Of a stretch of 6,522 nucleotides of DNA, positions 1 to 4,814 are shown piece after piece. Each line of letters starts with the position of its first letter. Within the stretch, counting starts at the first letter, position 1. A model generated the notes under the pieces. The model saw nothing but the letters and a program-made list of their open reading frames with translations, did no database searches and was not told where the DNA came from. The position numbers were made by a program, and so were the translations under genes. The stretch lies in the NCBI GenBank assembly GCA_031282705.1, contig JAITDF010000408.1, positions 1 to 6,522 on the forward strand, read 5' to 3'. Source of the DNA: Opitutaceae bacterium (lineage in GTDB: Bacteria; Verrucomicrobiota; Verrucomicrobiia; Opitutales; Opitutaceae).

Positions 1-462
1 CCCCCGCCCCCGCCGCCGCCCGCGCTCCCCCAAGTCCTCAACCTCCTCGGCATCCCGAAAATTTACGACAACATCGCCACCTTCTTCAAACTCGACCTCG
101 CGAAACTCAGCATCCCTGACATCCAGGCCAGAATCAGCCTCCCGCTCCAGCCCCTCGCCGCCGTCGCCGGGACCCTCGACGCCGCCCTCACCCCCGGGCA
201 AGCCGCCAACGCCCAAACCTGGGCCGCCGCCCCGCAATTCTTCCCCGCGCTCCGCCTCATGGAAACCATCGACATGGGCCGCCTCGACTTCGCGCCCCTC
301 AAGGACCTCCCCCCCCTCGACAACATCGCCGCGATGACCGCCTTCATGCAACTCGGCGAAGCCGCCAACTCCGCCCCCAAAGGCGCCGCCCCAAAAAGCG
401 CCGCCCAAAAAGACGCCGCTTCAAAAAGCGCCGCCAAATGCCCCCAATGCCCGCTGCGTTGA
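1..462 (+). CDS. C-terminal 153 residues of an unrecognised protein (5' end outside window)
   Basis: The frame is open from base 1 to a TGA at 460-462, so the start lies upstream of the window. I do not recognise the family. The visible part opens with a run of prolines (residues 1-6, probably the end of a proline-rich linker). A moderately hydrophobic stretch follows, rich in Leu, Ala, Ile and Pro (about residues 8-120), with no transmembrane helix or catalytic motif that I can see. The last 30 residues are low complexity: four tandem five-residue units of the form x-K-x-A-A (residues 126-145), then KCPQCPLR with a CxxC pair at Cys147 and Cys150. Codon use matches the other genes in the window. 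An internal ATG at 259 could give a shorter ORF, but the same frame and composition continue upstream of it, so a 5'-truncated longer gene is more likely. The lysine/alanine tail could bind nucleic acid or cell-wall polymer; this is only a guess from composition. Confidence 0.7.
   Translation, partial: PPPPPPPALPQVLNLLGIPKIYDNIATFFKLDLAKLSIPDIQARISLPLQPLAAVAGTLDAALTPGQAANAQTWAAAPQFFPALRLMETIDMGRLDFAPLKDLPPLDNIAAMTAFMQLGEAANSAPKGAAPKSAAQKDAASKSAAKCPQCPLR
376..435 (+). repeat. Four tandem 15-bp units coding x-K-x-A-A
   Basis: Four in-frame 15-bp units at 376-390, 391-405, 406-420 and 421-435 encode PKGAA, PKSAA, QKDAA and SKSAA. The AAA lysine codon and the alanine codon pair are kept, while the first and third codons vary. 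The unit length is a multiple of three, so copy-number change would not break the frame. Confidence 0.75.
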
Positions 463-823
463 AAAACCGGGGGAGGCGGCGAAAAAAAGGGTTCAGGGTG
501 GTGTGAAAAATGCCCGAAGGCGGCAGGGCGGCCCCGCCGTGTGCCCCGAAAAAATACGCCTCATGGCATGGCGGCGCCATTTTGTCCCTTGCGCCGGTTC
601 GCATGGTTTTTCCACTCACTGATGTTACACAGTCGGCAGATTTTGGTAGGGCGGTCTCGCCGAGACCGCCGTCGTTTGCCTCGTGGTGCTCGCGGCGGTC
701 TCGGCAAGACCGCCCTGCCAAAAGCCTGCCAAAACTGGCCGCCGCGTAACATCAGCTACTCACCACCCGCCAAAATCGCGGCAAACCCAGGCGGATTTGC
801 CAGGGCGCCGGCAAAAAACCGTC
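463..823. other. Non-coding gap between convergent genes
   Basis: These 361 bp lie between the stop of the first gene and the stop of asnS, so two transcripts converge here. ORFs can be drawn through the gap on both strands, but they run across the inverted repeat and look like no protein family, so I call none. The main content is the nested inverted repeat at 619-756. A short dyad (ATGGCG, one base, CGCCAT; 568-580) followed by TTTTG could be a weak terminator for the upstream gene, but the T-run is short. The base of the gap near asnS (about 757-823) shows nothing I can name. Confidence 0.6.
619..756. repeat. Nested inverted repeat bounded by CTGATGTTAC (REP/MITE-like)
   Basis: The ends are CTGATGTTAC (619-628) and its exact reverse complement GTAACATCAG (747-756). 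Inside, 641-672 pairs with 692-723: 32 positions with one mismatch and two G-T pairs, around a 19-base loop. Each arm contains a palindrome of its own. GGCGGTCTCG and CGAGACCGCC (650-670) flank one base, and GGCGGTCT and AGACCGCC (694-714) flank five. The right side has about 10 extra bases between the outer end and the inner arm, made of a partly repeated TTTTGGCAGG-like segment. There is no T-run after either side, so it is not a standard intrinsic terminator, but transcripts from either direction would fold strongly. The layout resembles REP or small non-autonomous mobile elements; there is no transposase in the window. Confidence 0.75.
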
Positions 824-2212
824 TCAAAATTCCGCGCTGCCCGGCGTCCGGGGGAAGGGAATGACGTCGCGGATGTTGCCGACGCCGGTGACGAACATCA
901 ACATGCGCTCGAAACCGAGGCCGAAACCGCTGTGCGGCACCGTGCCGTGGCGGCGCAGATCGGCATACCACCAGTAATCTTTTTCGTCGAGGCCGTGCGC
1001 GCGCATGGCCTCAAGCAGCACGTCGAGCCGCTCCTCGCGCTGGCTGCCGCCGATGATTTCGCCGATGCCGGGCACGAGCAGGTCCATCGCCCGGACGGTT
1101 TTGCCGTCGTCGTTCACCCTCATGTAAAACGGCTTCAGCGCGCGCGGATAATCGTAAACCGTGACCGGGCATTTGAAGTGCTCCTCGGCCAGAAAACGTT
1201 CGTGCTCGGACTGGAGGTTGTCGCCCCACGCGACGGGACGCTCCCAGCGGCGGCCGGATTTTTCCAGAATCTCGACGGCCTCCGTGTAGCTGCAACGCTG
1301 GAAGGGGCGCCCGAGCACGAAATCGAGCCGGGCGGCGAGCTGCTTGTCCACGAACTTCGAGAAGAACTCCAGCTCCTCCGCGCAATGCTCGCGGGCGTCG
1401 CGCACGAGATGCTTCACGAACGCCTCGGCCAGGTCCATGTTGCCGAAAAGGTCGAGAAACGCCGCCTCCGGCTCGATCATCCAGAACTCGGCGGCGTGGC
1501 GCGAGGTGTTGGAGTTTTCGGCCCGGAAGGTCGGCCCGAAGGTGTAGATGCTGGACAACGCGCAGGCAAACGCCTCGCCCTCAAGCTGGCCGGACACGGT
1601 GAGAAAACTCTGCCGCCCGAAGAAATCCCGAGCGAAATCGACCGCGCCCGCCGCGTCGCGCGGCGGGTTGGCGGCGTCGAGCGTGGACACGCGGAACATC
1701 TCGCCCGCGCCCTCGCAATCGCTCGCCGTGATGATGGGCGTGTGCACATAATAAAAACCGCGCTCCTGGAAAAACCGGTGGACGGCGCAGGCCAGCCGGC
1801 TGCGCACACGGAAGACCGCGCCGAAAAGATTGGAGCGCGGGCGCAGGTGCGCGATTCCGCGGAGAAATTCGGGCGAGTGGCCTTTTTTCTGGAGCGGATA
1901 CGCCGCGCCGGCGTCGCCGACGATGGCGAAGCGCTCCGCCACGACCTCCCATTTCTGCCCCGCGCCCTGCGAGGCCACGAGCCGCCCGCGCACTTCGACC
2001 GCCGCGCCGGTGGTCGCTCGGTGCATGAGCGCGGCGTAGCCGGGCAGCGTGTCGTGCACGATGATTTGCATGCCCTTCAGGCAGGAGCCGTCGTTGAGCT
2101 CGATGAAGGAAAACGCCTTCGCGTCGCGTCGCGTGCGCACCCAGCCCTGGAGCAGGATGGCGTCGCGAGGTTCGGCGGAGGCGCGGGCGTCTTTGACGAG
2201 AGTGCGTTGCAT
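824..2212 (-). CDS. asnS: Asparagine--tRNA ligase (AsnRS, class II)
   Basis: This cytoplasmic enzyme activates asparagine with ATP and joins it to tRNA-Asn. The 462-residue product is close to the usual bacterial length (E. coli AsnRS is 466). An N-terminal OB-fold anticodon-binding domain is visible, with GWVRTRRDAKAFSFIELNDG from residue 23. The class II catalytic core follows. Motif 1 is in the segment with FFQERGFYYVHTPIIT and CEGAGEMF, and motif 2 is FRAENSNTSRHAAEFWMIEP from residue 229, a form typical of AsnRS rather than AspRS. Motif 3 is GFGLGFER at residues 429-436, near the C-terminus. I chose the ATG at 2212 (MQRTLVKDAR). An in-frame ATG at 2287 would add 25 hydrophobic residues encoded by the AAATCCC repeat and not expected in AsnRS. 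No clear Shine-Dalgarno precedes the chosen start. The gene is divergent from rhaB and convergent with the first gene, so it is probably transcribed alone. All key motifs look intact. Confidence 0.97.
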   Translation of the reverse strand: MQRTLVKDARASAEPRDAILLQGWVRTRRDAKAFSFIELNDGSCLKGMQIIVHDTLPGYAALMHRATTGAAVEVRGRLVASQGAGQKWEVVAERFAIVGDAGAAYPLQKKGHSPEFLRGIAHLRPRSNLFGAVFRVRSRLACAVHRFFQERGFYYVHTPIITASDCEGAGEMFRVSTLDAANPPRDAAGAVDFARDFFGRQSFLTVSGQLEGEAFACALSSIYTFGPTFRAENSNTSRHAAEFWMIEPEAAFLDLFGNMDLAEAFVKHLVRDAREHCAEELEFFSKFVDKQLAARLDFVLGRPFQRCSYTEAVEILEKSGRRWERPVAWGDNLQSEHERFLAEEHFKCPVTVYDYPRALKPFYMRVNDDGKTVRAMDLLVPGIGEIIGGSQREERLDVLLEAMRAHGLDEKDYWWYADLRRHGTVPHSGFGLGFERMLMFVTGVGNIRDVIPFPRTPGSAEF

Positions 2213-2234
2213 GGCGGAAGAGCGGAGGAAAAGA

Positions 2235-2523
2235 CCAAATCCCAAAATCCCAAATCCCAAAAAAATCTCAAATCCCGAAATGCCCAAATTTCAAAGAATC
2301 CGGCGTCAGTCGTTCATCGTCCGTCGCCTCCCGCCTCCGCCGCCACCAGCGCCACCCCGTCGCCACCCTTGGCGCCATCCCCGCCACCACCTCACCCCGC
2401 CCCCAACCCCGCCGCCGCCGCTGAATGCTTTGGAGTTTGGAATTTCGGAACTGATGTTACGAAACTTGAAATTTTTTTTTGGATTTTGGATTTGGGATTT
2501 TAAAATTTGGGATTTCCCAAAAA
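2235..2523. repeat. AAATCCC-unit arms in inverted orientation
   Basis: The left arm carries AAATCCC at 2237-2243, 2245-2251, 2252-2258 and 2270-2276, with near copies between. The right arm carries the complement GGGATTT at 2494-2500 and 2509-2515, plus GGATTTT and GGATTTG variants. A 14-base perfect match links the arms: AAAATCCCAAATCC at 2244-2257 and its reverse complement at 2488-2501, 230 bp apart. The arms are imperfect beyond that, and are better described as inverted clusters of a short unit than as a clean hairpin. Confidence 0.65.
2379..2410 (-). other. Possible G-quadruplex in the asnS leader
   Basis: On the minus strand four G-runs of four or five bases occur in 32 bases (complements of C-runs at 2407-2410, 2400-2404, 2395-2398 and 2379-2382). 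The loops are 2, 1 and 12 bases. Two loops are very short, but the third is longer than the usual 7-base limit, so folding is plausible rather than certain. It would lie on the asnS-sense strand about 170-200 bases before its start codon, so it enters the mRNA only if transcription starts upstream of it. Confidence 0.35.
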
Positions 2524-2529
2524 TTATAT
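2506..2529 (+). promoter_or_regulatory. Possible rhaB promoter box with overlapping dyad
   Basis: TTTGGGA (2506-2512) and TCCCAAA (2515-2521) form a perfect 7-bp dyad around TT. It lies directly before TTATAT (2524-2529), which could be a -10 box placing the transcript start near 2536, about 70 bases before the rhaB ATG. No good -35 hexamer is present at 17 bp spacing. A regulator bound to the dyad would cover the -35 region, but the dyad may simply be a by-product of the GGGATTT repeat. The call rests on position and symmetry only. Confidence 0.3.
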
Positions 2530-2603
2530 GACGCAAGTCGCGCATATTTTTTGTCGATTTCGCGCGCCGGATCCCTCACATTGGCGCACTCCTGATTCCC
2601 GCC

Positions 2604-4070
2604 ATGCCCTCCAACAAAACCACCACCACCACCGGCGCCACCACTTACTGCGCGGCCATCGACCTCGGCGCCACCAGCGGACGCGTCATCCTCGGCGCAT
2701 GGTCGAAAAACCGCCTCAAACTCGACGCCGTCCACCGCTTCCCCAACACCTTCCGCACCCTCGGCCGCAACGACTACTGGGAAATCGGCGCCCTCTGGCA
2801 CGAAATCCAGACCGGCCTCCGCAAAGCCGCCGCCGCCCTCCCCCGCGGCGCCCGGCTCGCCTCCGTGGGCGTGGACACCTGGGGCGTCGATTACGCGCTC
2901 GTCAACGACACCGGCCGCCTCGTCTTCCCCGTCCACGCCTATCGCGACAACCGCACCCAGCCCGGCCTCAAAACCCTCGCCGGCACCCGCGCCGCCCTCG
3001 AACGCATCTACGCCGCCACCGGCATCCCCAACGTTTTCTACAACAGCTCCCTCCAGCTCGCCGAGACCATCGCCGCCTGCCCCGCCATCACCGACCTCGC
3101 CACCCGCTGCCTCTTCCTCCCCGACTATTTCAACTACCTGCTCTCCGGCCGCATGGCCAACGAACTCACCATCGCCAGCACCACGCAACTCCTCGACGTG
3201 CACTCCTGCGACTGGTCGCGCGCCGCCCTCGATTACTTCCGCGTCCCCGCGCAATGGCTCGACAAACCCGTCCTCGCCGGCACCAAACTCGGCGCCCTGC
3301 GCGGCATCCCCGAACTCAAGGGCGCCCGCGTCATCGCCGTCCCCGGACACGACACCGCCTGCGCCTACGACGCCATGCCCGCCTCGCCCGACGGCACCGA
3401 CCTCTTCCTCAGCTCCGGCACCTGGTCGCTCGTCGGCTTTGAAAGCGACACCCCCGTCCTCGGCCCCGACGCCCTTGCCGCCCGCGTCGCCAACGAACGC
3501 ATCGGCGACGGCCGCTACCGCCCGCTCACCAACGTCATCGGCATGTGGCTGCTTGAGCGCACCATGCTCGACCTCGGCCCCGACGCCCGCCCGAAAACCC
3601 CCGCCGCCTGGGACAAACTCATCGCCGCCGCCGCCAGCCTCCCGCCCTCCCCGCACCTCATCGACACCGCCGACCCCGCCCTCGCCAACCCGCCCTCGAT
3701 GAAAGCCGTCATCGACGCGCAAATCCGCCGCAAAAAAGGCGCGCCCCCGAAAAACGTGACCGGCTACATGCGCCTCATCTGCGACTCCCTCGGTCGCGGC
3801 CACGCCGACGCCATGCGCGCCTTCGAGCGCATGACCGGGCGCAAATTCAAACGCATCCTCATTGTCGGCGGCGGCTCGCGCAGCCCGCTCCTCTGCCAGA
3901 CCACGGCCGACGCCGCCGGCATCCCCGTCGTCTCCTTCAATCTCGAAGGCACCGCGGTCGGCAACATCGCGAACCAGCTCATCGCGCTGAAAGCGGTGAA
4001 GGATCTTCCCGCCTTCCGCCATCACCTCGCCGCGAATCTGGAAAAAAAGATATACAACCCGGAAAAATGA
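2604..4070 (+). CDS. rhaB: L-rhamnulokinase
   Basis: This cytoplasmic FGGY-family kinase phosphorylates L-rhamnulose with ATP to L-rhamnulose 1-phosphate, the second step of rhamnose catabolism. The 488-residue length matches E. coli RhaB (489). AIDLGATSGRVIL (from residue 18) is the N-terminal phosphate-binding loop. GVDTWGVDYALVN (from 89), PVHAYRDNRT and PDYFNYLLSG are typical of rhamnulokinase rather than xylulo- or glycerokinase. PGHDTA holds the expected catalytic Asp at 250. SSGTWSLVGFE (from 270), NVIGMWLLE, the ATP-site loop IVGGGSRSPLL (from 421) and TAVGNIANQL follow in the family order. The first 14 residues are a threonine-rich extension before the first strand. No other in-frame ATG fits, although no clear Shine-Dalgarno precedes this one. 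No rhamnose isomerase, aldolase or AraC/LacI regulator is next to it in the window, so it appears to be transcribed alone or to belong to a dispersed pathway. L-fuculokinase is the nearest alternative; the GVDTWGVD and SSGTWSL motifs favour RhaB. Confidence 0.95.
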   Translation: MPSNKTTTTTGATTYCAAIDLGATSGRVILGAWSKNRLKLDAVHRFPNTFRTLGRNDYWEIGALWHEIQTGLRKAAAALPRGARLASVGVDTWGVDYALVNDTGRLVFPVHAYRDNRTQPGLKTLAGTRAALERIYAATGIPNVFYNSSLQLAETIAACPAITDLATRCLFLPDYFNYLLSGRMANELTIASTTQLLDVHSCDWSRAALDYFRVPAQWLDKPVLAGTKLGALRGIPELKGARVIAVPGHDTACAYDAMPASPDGTDLFLSSGTWSLVGFESDTPVLGPDALAARVANERIGDGRYRPLTNVIGMWLLERTMLDLGPDARPKTPAAWDKLIAAAASLPPSPHLIDTADPALANPPSMKAVIDAQIRRKKGAPPKNVTGYMRLICDSLGRGHADAMRAFERMTGRKFKRILIVGGGSRSPLLCQTTADAAGIPVVSFNLEGTAVGNIANQLIALKAVKDLPAFRHHLAANLEKKIYNPEK

Positions 4071-4198
4071 CCCGGACCCATCCAAAAAAACCCTCATGAC
4101 GCCGGCCCGCGGAAGACCGCGCCGTGTTTCCCGACATTGCAACATATTCTTAATAAACGAATAACGAAAAACAAATTATCCCCTGAATTTTTCCGAAG

Positions 4199-4215
4199 AA
4201 AAATGCAACATTTTT
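4199..4215. promoter_or_regulatory. AT-rich dyad with repeated TGCAACAT octamer
   Basis: AAAAATG (4199-4205) and CATTTTT (4209-4215) are perfect complements around CAA. The octamer TGCAACAT inside it (4204-4211) also occurs at 4138-4145, 66 bp upstream in the same orientation. A repeated site in an AT-rich island could be a pair of protein-binding sites. Neither copy is a recognised operator, and the second occurrence may be chance. Confidence 0.25.
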
Positions 4216-4254
4216 GGGTCAACTGCGTCTTACTCTTCGTAACCATTTATATTT

Positions 4255-4337
4255 TCTCCCGCATAGCGGGAGATTTGGGGTAACAAAGAAAGCAATGGGT
4301 GGTCCGCTTAGGGGTAGGCGGGCCACCCTCCTTTTTT
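4255..4337 (+). ncRNA. Candidate short structured RNA: two hairpins ending in a terminator
   Basis: TCTCCCGC (4255-4262) and GCGGGAGA (4266-4273) form a perfect 8-bp stem around ATA. A 23-base purine-rich linker leads to the terminator stem at 4297-4328 and its T-run. Such a hairpin-linker-terminator layout fits a small RNA or the 3' end of a long rhaB transcript. A TATATT box at 4248-4253 sits just upstream, but it has no -35 partner at normal spacing and would start transcription inside the first stem. No known RNA family is recognised. The structure is seen; its expression is a guess. Confidence 0.3.
4297..4337 (+). terminator. Intrinsic (Rho-independent) terminator
   Basis: GGGTGGTCCGC (4297-4307) pairs with GCGGGCCACCC (4318-4328), an 11-bp stem with one G-T pair that can extend by two more. 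It is followed by TCC and six T residues (4332-4337). It works on the plus strand only. It lies 227 bases past the rhaB stop and would end either a long rhaB 3' UTR or the candidate short RNA. Confidence 0.75.
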
Positions 4338-4380
4338 AGGGATTGCGCAACAGTCATTGACAGGAATGCGCCATCCATCC

Positions 4381-4482
4381 CGCAGACTTCCAAGTCTGCC
4401 CCGAAGCGTCCCCCCTGTCTGCGGGCCTTCCGCCCGGAAACAGGTCTGGTTCCGGGCGGAGCGGGAAGCCTGACAACCTGCG
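4381..4482. repeat. Structured intergenic repeat, copy A
   Basis: It begins with CGCAGACTTCCAAGTCTGC, whose 8-bp arms (4382-4389 and 4392-4399) flank CC, and ends with TGACAACCTGCG. Between them TCCGCCCGGAA (4429-4439) and TTCCGGGCGGA (4450-4460) make a perfect 11-bp stem. CAGGT in its loop (4441-4445) can pair instead with ACCTG (4476-4480). Copy B has the same blocks in the same order about 155-180 bp downstream. Confidence 0.75.
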
Positions 4483-4535
4483 CTACATGGCGCTGCCGCG
4501 CCGGCGGTCTGCCGCGGTGCCGGCGTCTGACGTAC

Positions 4536-4662
4536 CGCAGACTTCCAAGTCTGCTTCAACGCTCACGATGGGTCGCGGGCTTGTTTTCGGGTCTGGCTTT
4601 TCACGGGCCTTCGGCCCGAAGCAGGTTTGGTTCCGGGCGAAGCGACAGTCTGACAACCTGCG
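4536..4662. repeat. Structured intergenic repeat, copy B
   Basis: The opening 19-bp palindrome is identical to that of copy A (4536-4554), and the closing TGACAACCTGCG block is shared (4651-4662). The middle is longer and diverged. A strong local hairpin CGGGCC-TTC-GGCCCG (4604-4618) precedes the shared TTGGTTCCGGGCG-like block. GCAGGTT (4621-4627) can pair with AACCTGC (4655-4661). It lies 152 bp before the peptidase start. Confidence 0.75.
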
Positions 4663-4808
4663 GCACGGGGGGGCGGGCGTCCCGCCGCCTGCCTCCGGTT
4701 TCCGCGCAGCATCAAAATGGATGCGATTGCCGGCAGCCTTGCTTGCAAAATCAAGACGACTGCTTGCTTTCATGCTTTTTTTCGCATGAGACTTTCATTA
4801 ACCTTTTT

Positions 4809-4812
4809 GGAG
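4809..4812 (+). promoter_or_regulatory. Weak, close Shine-Dalgarno of the peptidase gene
   Basis: GGAG ends two bases before the ATG at 4815, closer than usual. The start is still preferred because it gives a lysine-led hydrophobic N-terminus. The only nearby upstream ATG, at 4786, is in another frame and runs into a stop overlapping the start. Confidence 0.4.
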
Positions 4813-4814
4813 TC

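Larger units (their letters stand above)
2213..2603. other. Divergent intergenic region between asnS and rhaB
   Basis: These 391 bp must hold the promoters of both genes. From left to right there is an AT-rich arm with AAATCCC units (2235-2293), a strongly strand-asymmetric core with C on the plus strand and G on the minus strand (about 2320-2422), and a second AT-rich arm with GGGATTT units (about 2426-2523). The rhaB-proximal 80 bp contain a TATAT box. ORFs across the core encode only proline- or glycine-rich shadows and are not called. Neither start codon has a recognisable Shine-Dalgarno sequence. Confidence 0.7.
4071..4814. other. Long intergenic region between rhaB and the peptidase gene
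   Basis: These 744 bp hold four zones. First is a short GC-rich tail after rhaB with a small CGCGG-AAGA-CCGCG stem (4108-4121) that lacks a T-run. Next is an AT-rich island, about 27% GC over 4141-4200 and 37% over 4201-4260, far below the surrounding genes. Then come two adjacent hairpins (4255-4273 and 4297-4328), the second with a terminator T-run. Last are two diverged copies of a structured repeat (4381-4482 and 4536-4662) and a short leader before the peptidase. ORFs of 60-100 codons can be drawn on both strands through the repeat copies, but none has a family likeness or a convincing ribosome site. Confidence 0.65.

Noticed and set aside
641..723. Bidirectional intrinsic terminator for the two convergent genes
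   Set aside because: The stem is strong but neither strand has a T-run after it, so it is recorded as a repeat, not as a terminator.
2213..2287. In-frame upstream ATG (2287) for asnS
   Set aside because: It adds 25 hydrophobic residues (FGFGILGFGLF-like) encoded by the AAATCCC repeat; AsnRS proteins begin close to MQRTLVKD and need no signal sequence.
683..2503. 606-codon plus-strand ORF opposite asnS
   Set aside because: It is the shadow of asnS, whose motifs are unmistakable on the other strand. Its translation is low-information, rich in Arg, Ala, Glu and Gly, and it runs through the repeat at the end.
2457..4145. 562-codon minus-strand ORF opposite rhaB
   Set aside because: It is a Gly/Ala/Val/Glu-rich shadow produced by the C-ending codons of rhaB, with no family likeness.
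4381..4662. CRISPR array
   Set aside because: There are only two copies, of unequal length, with palindromes inside the units and no regular spacers or cas genes.
4487..4789. 100-codon ORF between the hairpins and the peptidase
   Set aside because: It is translated through repeat copy B and its palindromes; no ribosome site and no likeness to a protein family.
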